Below, piece after piece: positions 6,007-13,728 of a stretch of 14,684 nt of DNA (the first letter of the stretch is position 1; each line of letters starts with the position of its first letter). The notes beneath the pieces are model-generated. The model had not been told where the DNA came from. It ran no database searches and saw nothing but the letters and a program-made list of their open reading frames with translations. Made by a program: the position numbers and the translations under genes. This DNA comes from UBA3263 sp964586765 (GTDB lineage: Bacteria > Bacteroidota > Bacteroidia > Bacteroidales > Muribaculaceae). The DNA is taken from positions 1 through 14,684 of the forward strand of contig CAZPHN010000046.1 of the NCBI GenBank assembly GCA_964586765.1. Direction: 5' to 3'.

Positions 6007-7798
6007 CATAGAGCGAGTGGTCGCGCAAATCCGGTCGACCCGTCGCGTTGCCGTCGCGGTCAACGAGTATATAATATGGTATGCCGTCAATTTGGAAACG
6101 CTTAGTAATTGTCCTCCATTGCTCACTGGTCAAACGATAATGTAGCCCCTTGATATCAGGAATCATCGAGAGATATTTCACATACGGTGAGCTCTCGTCG
6201 GCAATATAAATCCAAACTATGTCCTTATCGGCAAACTCTCCGGTTTTCAATGGTTCATTCTCCTTTATGGCGGCGCGACACGGTCCGCACCATGTATTCC
6301 AGATGTCAACCATGACAACCTTGCCTTTATGCGGAGCAATTATTGCGTCGAAAACCTCTTCGGCAGGAACATCCGGAGCCTCTGAAACCATATCCTTGGC
6401 AATCTTCAGCCTTTGCGTTTTGGCCTGCGCAAGCAAATCCGTTGCAACTTTTTCGAAAAAAGGTCCCCACGACTTGATTGTGTCCATCGGTATAGGCAAT
6501 GTTTCCGAAGTCATCATTTTGTTGTTCAGTTCCCGAATAGTCTTCATTCGCGCCGGAAATGGCGAATCTTTATATAAAATATCTGCGGTCGAAATTCCGA
6601 GAGATGAATAATCGCCTTCGTTAACCCACATGAGGTCAGGCGACGCGGTGTCAAACAGATCCGATATGCGGCTGATAACTGCCGGCTCCAAACTTTCGAA
6701 CTTCAGGCTGTCGACATACAATCCCTTTTCCGCAGCCTCCCAACCGAACCTGCGCGCAATATCCCCGGAGAGCTGAGAGTTAGCATCTGCAAGAAATAGC
6801 ATACCGTTCTGCAGTGTCAACATGGCAATCTGACGCTGCATCGGATTCTTCGCATTTGCCTCAATATTCTTTTTCGAAGCGTAATACAGACGGAACAGCT
6901 CATCGGCATACTCATCGTGAGTCATCCGGTAATCAAACTTGGGATATTCACCGCCAATTATGTCATCAGGAAGTGTTTCGAATGCCTCACTTACCTCTGC
7001 CAACGACCCGTTGCTGTAAATCTCCGTGTTTCCTACCGGAGGCATCCACAGAGTAATATCCTCACCCGGAACTAAATTAATCATTTTAGCATTGCGCCCG
7101 CGATATGTCACCATCTTCGTCAATCCGGGCGTCCAGACATTCAGCGACCCGCGACCCAATGAGTCCAGTTCCATCTCCATCTCATATTGGTCCTGCAAAC
7201 CCATTGACCAGAAATAAAACGTAAGGCTCGAAGGCATTCCCTCGCGCCAACCTACAATCCGTACATCAATCCGCGTCGAATCCACACCCATAGGAACGGG
7301 AGGCAAGTTGCCGTCAAACGAAAATTTCCTGTTACGGAGCTCTGCGGGCACATCGGCGAGCCATTGCGGACTCTTGCGCCCTCTCAGGTCAATTCCCCAG
7401 ATATGCCAACCGCCTTTTTCTGGCGTCTCAATAAAGTCAATCGACTTGGTTTTGGCGGGTACCGACGGAAAAATGAGTGAGAAATCAGCCTCACCGCTCT
7501 CGGGCATCCAAAACAGTGAGTCAGGCGTCATACCCTCGGAACCAATCAGCGGATAAGTCTTACCGTCAGCCTGAATAGCCGCTGTCGACGCTACTTTAAT
7601 CCAATGCTTCGGTCGATATTTAACATTCAAATTCAAGACCGTAGTCGAATCTGTCAAGTCAACCGACTTCACAGTCATCGCTCCGGTATTATTTCCCTCC
7701 ACAATAGGATTCACTACCGACAGCGGACGACGCGACGCACATCCGCCAACCACCGCCGCCACCAACAGCAACAAGCCAACTACTCTCTTCATATTCAT
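5978..7798 (-). CDS. Lipoprotein with C-terminal TlpA/thioredoxin-like domain
   Basis: A 606-residue protein starting MNMKRVVGLLLLVAAVVGGC. The hydrophobic signal ends in a lipobox (VGGC, Cys20), so it should be lipid-anchored outside the cytoplasm. Residues about 40-125 form a beta-rich domain (TVLNLNVKYRPKHWIKVAS, then WMPESGEADFSLIFP), as in Bacteroides AhpC/TSA-type lipoproteins. A long, mostly helical middle follows. The C-terminal 120 residues are a thioredoxin fold with VVMVDIWNTWCGPC (catalytic Cys503 and Cys506) and the cis-Pro loop GIPYY. It probably acts as a thiol-disulfide reductase, and DsbD, encoded divergently next door, could keep it reduced. The start could also be the ATG at 7792. 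The substrate is unknown. Confidence 0.85.
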   Translation of the reverse strand: MNMKRVVGLLLLVAAVVGGCASRRPLSVVNPIVEGNNTGAMTVKSVDLTDSTTVLNLNVKYRPKHWIKVASTAAIQADGKTYPLIGSEGMTPDSLFWMPESGEADFSLIFPSVPAKTKSIDFIETPEKGGWHIWGIDLRGRKSPQWLADVPAELRNRKFSFDGNLPPVPMGVDSTRIDVRIVGWREGMPSSLTFYFWSMGLQDQYEMEMELDSLGRGSLNVWTPGLTKMVTYRGRNAKMINLVPGEDITLWMPPVGNTEIYSNGSLAEVSEAFETLPDDIIGGEYPKFDYRMTHDEYADELFRLYYASKKNIEANAKNPMQRQIAMLTLQNGMLFLADANSQLSGDIARRFGWEAAEKGLYVDSLKFESLEPAVISRISDLFDTASPDLMWVNEGDYSSLGISTADILYKDSPFPARMKTIRELNNKMMTSETLPIPMDTIKSWGPFFEKVATDLLAQAKTQRLKIAKDMVSEAPDVPAEEVFDAIIAPHKGKVVMVDIWNTWCGPCRAAIKENEPLKTGEFADKDIVWIYIADESSPYVKYLSMIPDIKGLHYRLTSEQWRTITKRFQIDGIPYYILVDRDGNATGRPDLRDHSLYVSELKKALE

Positions 7799-7817
7799 CC
7801 AATTTAAAAATTTCCCG

Positions 7818-7848
7818 CAAATTTACAACATTCTACCCAACAAGCAAA
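7818..7848 (-). promoter_or_regulatory. Promoter of the thioredoxin lipoprotein gene
   Basis: On the minus strand TTTG (7845-7848) and TAAATTTG (7818-7825) are 19 bp apart. The transcript should begin near 7811, about 13 nt before the ATG at 7798. It is back-to-back with the xseB promoter. Confidence 0.68.
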
Positions 7849-7856
7849 CAAATACA

Positions 7857-7887
7857 TTTAAAGTTTGGAAGATTTTTTGTAAATTTG
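7857..7887 (+). promoter_or_regulatory. Promoter of the xseB-dsbD operon
   Basis: TAAATTTG (7880-7887) is a perfect -7 element. The -33 position reads TTTA (7857-7860) at 19 bp, so that half is poor. The 24 bases 7871-7894 are identical to 2562-2585 in the rlmH promoter. The transcript start near 7894 precludes the longer frame from a TTG at 7885 and supports the ATG at 7906. Confidence 0.58.
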
Positions 7888-7905
7888 CGGCAAAAATTGA
7901 TTAAA

Positions 7906-8121
7906 ATGAACGATAAACCGGTTAAGGAACTCAGTTATTCGCAAGCTGTCAGCGAATTGGAGCAGATTTTGGCTTTGATGCAAAGCGACCGCTGCGATAT
8001 TGACAAACTTTCGGCTATGACACGCCGTGCAACGGAACTCCTGACAGAGTGCCGCTCACGCCTGACAGCTACCGACCAAGAACTTCGAACAATTCTTTCA
8101 CAACTCGAAAATAACCAATGA
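7906..8121 (+). CDS. xseB: Exodeoxyribonuclease VII small subunit
   Basis: XseB is the small structural subunit that binds the helical C-terminal region of XseA and is needed for exonuclease VII activity. The 71-residue product starts MNDKPVKELSYSQAVSELEQIL. It consists of two helices separated by a short loop (SDRCDIDKLSAMTRRATELL), matching the family's helix-loop-helix pattern and length. The ATG at 7906 is chosen because an upstream in-frame TTG at 7885 lies inside the promoter -7 element. It overlaps dsbD by ATGA. Unusually, it is not next to xseA: an opposite-strand lipoprotein gene lies between them. Confidence 0.93.
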   Translation: MNDKPVKELSYSQAVSELEQILALMQSDRCDIDKLSAMTRRATELLTECRSRLTATDQELRTILSQLENNQ

Positions 8122-10043
8122 AACAACTCCTTATCTGTTTGCTGACGCTCCTCCCTGCGAGCCTCAGTGCTCAGTTGCTTGACCCTGTTAGATGGACGGC
8201 TGATTTCACCGCCAAGGGCGATAGCGCGACTCTCACCCTTACTGCCACAATTGACGATGGTTGGCATCTTTATGCCACAGAACTTCCCCCTGAATTGGTT
8301 GACGGTCCCGACCCCACTTCGGTTTCTTATTCTACCCTTTCAGGTCTGGAAGCGATTGACGGTCTGGTGCCCTCCGAGGCTCCCATAAAGATTTATGACT
8401 CCATCTATGAGTCTGACCTCCTCTATTGGGAACACGGTATCACACTGATTCAGCGTTTCGCCGTCACCGACCAGAACTTTTCGATTGCCGGCACGATTGA
8501 TTTCATGGCGTGCAACGACCAGAACTGCATCCCGCCATCATCTTTTGAATTTGCATTCGGAGAGGCTGCTGAACAATCCGCTGCTGCCGTTATCCCCTCG
8601 GCAGGCACTTTCGACCCCACATCCCAGCAGTGGTGGCAGCCGGTCAGTAATGGCGATGAAACTTCCGATATCGAAGGAGCTTCACTCTGGAGCATCTTTC
8701 TCTGGGGATTTCTTGGCGGACTTATCGCGCTGATAACCCCCTGCGTCTGGCCCATGATTCCTTTGACGGTCAGCTTCTTTCTTAAGAAAAACAGTTCTCG
8801 CGGAAAGTCAATCCGCGAGGCTTGTATTTACGGTGCGTCAATCATCGTAATCTACCTGCTTTTAGGTTTGATTATCACCCTGCTGTTTGGCGCGAGCAAG
8901 CTGAATGACCTCAGCACCAACGCCGTATTCAACCTGATTTTCTTCGCTCTGCTTGTGGTTTTCGCTGTTTCGTTCTTCGGAGCGTTTGACATCAAACTGC
9001 CCTCAAAGTGGAGCAACTCCATGGACTCCAAGGCTGAAAACGCCACCGGCCTGCTCAGCATCTTCTTCATGGCGTTCACCCTCGCGCTCGTTTCGTTCAG
9101 TTGCACCGGTCCTATTATCGGCACCCTGCTTGTCGAGGCTGCCACTATGGGCAACATTGTCGGTCCAGCCGTCGGTATGGGAGCTTTCGCCCTTGCCTTG
9201 GCTATACCGTTTGCCCTGTTCGCCATGTTCCCCTCCATGCTTAAGGAGATGCCCCGCTCCGGCGGCTGGCTCAACTCCGTCAAGGTGGTGCTCGGTTTCC
9301 TTGAACTCGCCCTGTCGCTGAAGTTCCTCTCGGTTGCCGACCTTGCCTACGGATGGCACATCCTTGACCGCGAGGTGTTCGTTGCTCTCTGGGTAATCAT
9401 CTTCGCCCTGCTTGGCTTCTATCTTCTTGGCAAAATCACTTTCCCCCACGATACTCCCTCGCAGACCACCGGTGTCGGTCGCTTCTTCATGGCTCTTATC
9501 TCCCTGAGCTTCAGCGTTTACCTTCTTCCCGGTCTCTGGGGTGCACCGCTCAAGGCGGTCAGCGCATTCGTTCCGCCGCTGTTCACTCAGGATTTCAACC
9601 TCTACACTCAGGGCGAATTCCGCACGTTCAACGACTATGACGAGGGTATGCGCTACGCTGCCGAAAATAATATGCCCGTGCTGATGGACTTCAGCGGCTT
9701 TGGCTGCGTGAACTGCCGCAAAATGGAAGGTGCGGTGTTTGATACCGATGAGATTTCTTCGCTCCTCGGTCAGAACTTTGTGGTAATCGAGCTGATGGTC
9801 GACGACAAGCAACCCCTTGCATTCCCCTTCACCGTCGAAGAAAACGGTAAGCAAGTCGCCATCACTACCGTAGGCGAAAAGTGGAGCTTCCTCCAGCGTC
9901 ACAAGTTTGCTGCAAATTCTCAGCCATATTATATGGTGCTTGACAATAACGGCGATGCCCTCTCCGGCTCTTACAGCTATGACGAGGATATTCCCAAGTT
10001 TAAGAAATTCCTCACTGACGCCCTCGAGGCTTATCAGCAATGA
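8118..10043 (+). CDS. dsbD: Thiol:disulfide interchange protein DsbD (cytoplasmic membrane electron conduit)
   Basis: DsbD moves electrons from cytoplasmic thioredoxin across the membrane to extracytoplasmic thioredoxin-like proteins. The 641-residue product has all three classic parts in order. A signal peptide (about 1-19) precedes an N-terminal Ig-like domain with the cysteine pair C132/C137 in ACNDQNC. A membrane domain (about 188-475, roughly eight spans) holds C209 in ITPCVWP and C329 in SFSCTGP, the transmembrane cysteine pair. A C-terminal thioredoxin domain carries GCVNC (C530/C533). All six expected redox cysteines are present. It lies between xseB and a DUF2148 gene with 4-nt overlaps on both sides. 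The divergent thioredoxin lipoprotein is a likely client. Confidence 0.95.
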   Translation: MKQLLICLLTLLPASLSAQLLDPVRWTADFTAKGDSATLTLTATIDDGWHLYATELPPELVDGPDPTSVSYSTLSGLEAIDGLVPSEAPIKIYDSIYESDLLYWEHGITLIQRFAVTDQNFSIAGTIDFMACNDQNCIPPSSFEFAFGEAAEQSAAAVIPSAGTFDPTSQQWWQPVSNGDETSDIEGASLWSIFLWGFLGGLIALITPCVWPMIPLTVSFFLKKNSSRGKSIREACIYGASIIVIYLLLGLIITLLFGASKLNDLSTNAVFNLIFFALLVVFAVSFFGAFDIKLPSKWSNSMDSKAENATGLLSIFFMAFTLALVSFSCTGPIIGTLLVEAATMGNIVGPAVGMGAFALALAIPFALFAMFPSMLKEMPRSGGWLNSVKVVLGFLELALSLKFLSVADLAYGWHILDREVFVALWVIIFALLGFYLLGKITFPHDTPSQTTGVGRFFMALISLSFSVYLLPGLWGAPLKAVSAFVPPLFTQDFNLYTQGEFRTFNDYDEGMRYAAENNMPVLMDFSGFGCVNCRKMEGAVFDTDEISSLLGQNFVVIELMVDDKQPLAFPFTVEENGKQVAITTVGEKWSFLQRHKFAANSQPYYMVLDNNGDALSGSYSYDEDIPKFKKFLTDALEAYQQ

Positions 10044-10576
10044 TTTACGAAGAAAGAGCCACGCGCCACGAGCGCGTAATCGACGCCGCACGTCAGATGA
10101 TGAACGCCGCCCGCACCGCCCCAAAGGCTAAGGGTGTGGACCTTATCGAATGTGCCGTTATCGACGGCGATGAACTCAATGCCGTAAGCGAACACCTCCG
10201 CCAGATGGGCGAAAGCCTCGGTCGCGGCGGTCTGCTCCGCGATGCAGCCAATATCCTGATGGGCGAATGTATCGTGGTCATCGGAACGCGCACCGACACC
10301 ATGGGACTCAACTGCGGTCATTGCGGATACCCGCTATGTACCGAAAAGCCCTCCAACGTCCCCTGTGCTTTTAATATGATTGACGTCGGTATCGCTATCG
10401 GCTCGGCGTGTGCCACCGCTGCCGACCTCCGCATGGACACCCGCGTGATGTACTCTGCCGGACTGGCTGCCCAGCAACTCGGCTACCTCCCTGATTGTGT
10501 AGGGGTTCAGGCAATCGCTGTCAGCTGTGCCAGCAAATCTCCTTATTTCGACCGTGTACGCCCTAAGCCACAATAA
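10040..10576 (+). CDS. DUF2148 (ferredoxin-domain) protein
   Basis: A 178-residue cytoplasmic protein of the DUF2148 family, described as ferredoxin-domain containing but of unknown function. The N-terminal half (ERVIDAARQMMNAARTAPKAKG) resembles the opening helices of nitroreductase-type proteins. A cysteine-rich stretch follows, NCGHCGYPLC (C92, C95, C100) and C109, with C124 further on, then RVMYSAGLAAQQLGYL. The cysteine spacing suggests an iron-sulfur cluster. It starts inside the dsbD stop (ATGA), and its 3' end overlaps the next gene. Its place directly after dsbD hints at a redox role, but that is inference. Confidence 0.85.
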   Translation: MIYEERATRHERVIDAARQMMNAARTAPKAKGVDLIECAVIDGDELNAVSEHLRQMGESLGRGGLLRDAANILMGECIVVIGTRTDTMGLNCGHCGYPLCTEKPSNVPCAFNMIDVGIAIGSACATAADLRMDTRVMYSAGLAAQQLGYLPDCVGVQAIAVSCASKSPYFDRVRPKPQ

Positions 10577-11309
10577 ACGCAAAGAAATCCAGTCACTTGG
10601 CTCAGCCAAGGGGCGACGCCAATTGGGTGCCTTCCTCGCGGAGGGTACCCGTTGCGTATTGGAGTGTATGCCCCTGTTCCGGCTCCGCGAAATCATCGCT
10701 ACACCGACATGGATGGCTGAACACCCAGGAATAACCGCCACGTCCGTTGACCAGAAAGAAATAGACCGCGTATCGCAGCAGCAAAACCCTCAGGGAGTCC
10801 TTGCGATATTCGAAATCCCCGAGGTCAGCGACTTTAAGCCACAAGGACGGCTCACCATTGCCCTCGACGCAATCCAAGACCCCGGAAACCTCGGCACGAT
10901 TATCCGCCTTTCCGACTGGTTCGGCGTGACCGACATCATAGCCGGACCCGGCACCGCCGACCCCTTCGCGCCAAAAGTCGTTCAGGCAACCATGGGCGCG
11001 CTGGGCAGGGTCAACATCCACCGCGTTGAAAACCTTGCCGATACCCTCCGCAATATTCCCGGTCAGCCTGTTGTCGGGACCTTCCTTGACGGCACAGACC
11101 TATATCAGTCAAAGATTTCCTTGTCGCCCGCACCGATTGTTGTCATGGGCAACGAAGGCAACGGTATATCTCCCGAAGTCGAAAAAGCGTGTACCTGTCG
11201 CGTAAAAATCCCCTCGTTCCCGCCCGGACGACAGACGGTTGAGTCGCTCAACGTCGCAATGGCTACCGGAATCATAATTTCCGAACTCTCCCGAAGAATT
11301 TATGGCTAA
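10554..11309 (+). CDS. TrmH/SpoU family RNA 2'-O-methyltransferase
   Basis: A SAM-dependent SPOUT enzyme that probably methylates a ribose 2'-OH in rRNA or tRNA; the target cannot be read from sequence. From the GTG at 10554 the product is 251 residues, beginning MYALSHNKRKEIQSL, and GAFLAEG fits the N-terminal substrate-binding domain. The three SpoU motifs are present: LDAIQDPGNLGTIIR (104-118), VVMGNEGNGIS (196-206) and IPSFPPGRQTVESLNVAMATGI (219-240; over 20 residues only with its ends). No ATG is in frame near the start. GTG at 10527 is an alternative giving 260 residues, but the shorter start matches family N termini better. It overlaps the DUF2148 gene by 23 nt and radA by 8 nt. Confidence 0.9.
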   Translation: MYALSHNKRKEIQSLGSAKGRRQLGAFLAEGTRCVLECMPLFRLREIIATPTWMAEHPGITATSVDQKEIDRVSQQQNPQGVLAIFEIPEVSDFKPQGRLTIALDAIQDPGNLGTIIRLSDWFGVTDIIAGPGTADPFAPKVVQATMGALGRVNIHRVENLADTLRNIPGQPVVGTFLDGTDLYQSKISLSPAPIVVMGNEGNGISPEVEKACTCRVKIPSFPPGRQTVESLNVAMATGIIISELSRRIYG

Positions 11310-12687
11310 AAAACAATATAAAACCGCATGGTTCTGTAGCAACTGTGGCAACGAAACCTCAAAATGGGAAGGTCGCTGCCCCGCTTGCGGCGAATGGAAC
11401 ACCATTGTTGAGGAAAAAGTCCCCGTCGCCACCGCCGCCACCAAAGGACCGCGCGGAACCCTGCGCCTGACCGCCGGCGAGATTTCCCGACCGCAGAAGG
11501 TCAGCGAAATCACTGCCGGACAGGAGCAGCGCATCCCCCTGCCCAGCGGCGAGCTCAACCGTGTACTTGGCGGCGGACTCGTCCCCGGGTCGATGGTGCT
11601 TGTCGGCGGCGAACCGGGAATAGGAAAGTCGACCCTCGTTTTGCAAAATATCCTCAGCATACGCAAGCGCACCGTCCTCTACGTCAGCGGCGAAGAGAGC
11701 GCGATGCAGCTCCGCATGCGCGCCGACCGCATCGGCAGGGTCAGCGAGAACTGCTACATAGTCACAGAAACCTCCCTCGACAACATTTTCACACACATAG
11801 AAAATCTTCAGCCCGGACTTGTCATCATCGACTCCATCCAGACCATTGCCGACCCCGCCCTCGAATCGTCGGCAGGTTCCGTAAGTCAGGTCCGGGAATG
11901 TGCCGCCCGCCTGCTGGGCTATGCCAAACAGAGCAATGTCCCCGTAATCCTCATCGGGCATATTACCAAGGAGGGTAGCATTGCCGGTCCGAAAGTCCTC
12001 GAACACATTGTCGACGCCGTATTGCGCTTTGAGGGCGACACTCACAATATGTTCCGCATACTCCGCGCTATCAAGAACCGTTTCGGCTCAACCTCGGAGA
12101 TAGGCATCTACGAAATGTGTCAGCGCGGACTCCGCGAGGTCACGAATCCCGCCGAAATGCTGCTTGGCAATTCCGACAACGAACTTTCCGGCTCTGCCAT
12201 CGGTGTGACCATGGAAGGCGCGCGTCCGTTCCTGATTGAGGTGCAGGCTCTGGTCTCAACCGCCGCCTACGGCACCCCCCAGCGGTCTGTAACCGGCTTT
12301 GACTCCAAGCGGATGAACATGCTCCTTGCCGTCCTCGAAAAGCGTGTAGGCTTCAAACTTGCCCAGAAGGACGTGTTTCTCAACATTGCCGGCGGCATGA
12401 AGATAAATGACCCCGCCATGGACCTCGCCGTAATCTGCGCGATACTCTCAAGCAACGTCGACATGGTCATTCCGCGCACCACGTGCCTTACCGGCGAAGT
12501 CGGGCTCAACGGCGAGCTGCGTCCCGTCAGCCGCATAGAGCAGCGCATTTCCGAAGCCGAAAAACTCGGCATGGAAACCATCATAATTCCCAAAAACAAC
12601 CTGAAAGGCGTCGATATTTCGAAAATGAAGATTAAAATCACAGAAGTTTCACGCGTCGAAGACGCCTTTCGCTCACTTTTTTCCTAA
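11302..12687 (+). CDS. radA: DNA repair protein RadA (Sms)
   Basis: RadA is a RecA-like, hexameric DnaB-type motor that processes branched recombination intermediates and helps recombination and repair. The 461-residue product has, in order, a zinc finger (C12, C15, C26, C29 in CSNCG and CPACG), an ATPase core with Walker A GGEPGIGKST (102-111) and Walker B LVIIDSIQ (173-180), the RadA-specific KNRFGST motif (258-264), and a C-terminal Lon-protease-like domain (about 290-455, with GLNGELRPV) that lacks protease function in the family. It overlaps the preceding methyltransferase by 8 nt and lies 6 nt before the DUF2027-Smr gene. Confidence 0.97.
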   Translation: MAKKQYKTAWFCSNCGNETSKWEGRCPACGEWNTIVEEKVPVATAATKGPRGTLRLTAGEISRPQKVSEITAGQEQRIPLPSGELNRVLGGGLVPGSMVLVGGEPGIGKSTLVLQNILSIRKRTVLYVSGEESAMQLRMRADRIGRVSENCYIVTETSLDNIFTHIENLQPGLVIIDSIQTIADPALESSAGSVSQVRECAARLLGYAKQSNVPVILIGHITKEGSIAGPKVLEHIVDAVLRFEGDTHNMFRILRAIKNRFGSTSEIGIYEMCQRGLREVTNPAEMLLGNSDNELSGSAIGVTMEGARPFLIEVQALVSTAAYGTPQRSVTGFDSKRMNMLLAVLEKRVGFKLAQKDVFLNIAGGMKINDPAMDLAVICAILSSNVDMVIPRTTCLTGEVGLNGELRPVSRIEQRISEAEKLGMETIIIPKNNLKGVDISKMKIKITEVSRVEDAFRSLFS

Positions 12688-12693
12688 AAAAGC

Positions 12694-13728
12694 ATGAAAA
12701 TAGGAGATACCGTAAGATTTCTTAATGATATTGGCGGCGGACAGGTGTCGCGCATCGAAGGCAAAACCGTTTACGTCATTGATTCCGACGGATTCGAAAC
12801 CCCGGTACTGATGACCCAGTGTGTGGTAGTCCCGTCCACGCACCCGGCTCAGCCGGCTGAACCCATAAAGACCTTAAAGACCTTAGAGCCCCTAAAGCCC
12901 TTAGAGTCCCCTTCGCTCAAACCTGCCCAGAAAGCCCCCGGCTTCAACGTCAGCCTGCTTTTTGAGCCGCAGGATATCAAACGCCTGTCGCAAACCAAGT
13001 TTGACCTCTATTTGGTCAACGATACCAACTATACCCTCCACTTTGCCGTCAGCTCGCGTGACCGCCTTGACTCCAGATGGAACCTTGTTGCCGCCGGTGA
13101 GGCTGAGCCGTGCACACAGGAATTTCTCGGCGAAGTCATGCCGACAGACCTCAACCGCTTTGAAAACATATCCGTCCAGCTCATAGCCGTCAAGACCGAC
13201 TCAGACTTCGAGCTGATGCCCCCAATGGGGATGGAAACGCGCTTTGACGTGACGCGCCTTGCCAAGCTCCACTGCTTTACGTCGACCGCCTACTCCCCCA
13301 CTCCGGTGCTGACCGTCCCCGTGGTCACCAACGGCAAGGTTATCCGCCCGGTTGATTACGAACGGCTGACCATTCCCGCCGAGCCCCGCCCCGAAAGCAA
13401 GCCCAAAAGCCTCCCGGCAGAGAAAAATCGCAAGGAAGGTCCCGAAGTAATTGACCTCCACGCGCACGAGCTGCTCGACTCTACCGCCGGAATGCAGCCC
13501 GCCGAAATTCTTGCCTATCAACTCGACTTTTTTGACAAAAAAATGAAAGAAGCGTCAAAAAAACCGGGTTCATCGCTCATTTTTATCCACGGAAAGGGCG
13601 AAGGAGTGCTTCGTAAAGCGATTCTTGACCGTTTACGCCACAAATGGCACAACTGCGAAACCCAAGACGCCTCCTTTCTTGAATACGGCTTCGGCGCGAC
13701 GCAAGTCACCATCAGAAAAAAATCATGA
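12694..13728 (+). CDS. DUF2027-Smr domain protein
   Basis: A 344-residue protein typical of Bacteroidetes. The N-terminal part (MKIGDTVRFLNDIGGGQVSR) looks like a small beta-barrel. A Pro/Lys/Leu-rich linker (59-72, KTLKTLEPLKPLES) comes from a 9-bp tandem repeat. DUF2027 (about 80-215) follows, then a charged linker and a C-terminal Smr domain with VIDLHAHEL (252-260) and the loop FIHGKGEGVLR (297-307). Smr domains, named from small MutS-related proteins, are often nucleases acting on branched DNA or on RNA of stalled ribosomes. Which applies here is unknown. Placement directly after radA makes a nucleic-acid role plausible. The stop overlaps the next gene by ATGA. Confidence 0.88.
   Translation: MKIGDTVRFLNDIGGGQVSRIEGKTVYVIDSDGFETPVLMTQCVVVPSTHPAQPAEPIKTLKTLEPLKPLESPSLKPAQKAPGFNVSLLFEPQDIKRLSQTKFDLYLVNDTNYTLHFAVSSRDRLDSRWNLVAAGEAEPCTQEFLGEVMPTDLNRFENISVQLIAVKTDSDFELMPPMGMETRFDVTRLAKLHCFTSTAYSPTPVLTVPVVTNGKVIRPVDYERLTIPAEPRPESKPKSLPAEKNRKEGPEVIDLHAHELLDSTAGMQPAEILAYQLDFFDKKMKEASKKPGSSLIFIHGKGEGVLRKAILDRLRHKWHNCETQDASFLEYGFGATQVTIRKKS
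12868..12906 (+). repeat. 9-bp tandem repeat in the DUF2027-Smr linker
   Basis: Four consecutive, slightly diverged 9-base units: AAGACCTTA, AAGACCTTA, GAGCCCCTA, AAGCCCTTA, followed by a partial fifth (GAG). They encode K-T-L, K-T-L, E-P-L, K-P-L. The in-frame unit means copy-number change would alter only linker length. Confidence 0.8.

Noticed and set aside
9003..10124. Open frame of 373 codons on the minus strand across dsbD
   Set aside because: It is antisense to conserved DsbD domains, its translation is His/Glu/Gly-rich without any family feature, and it has no promoter.
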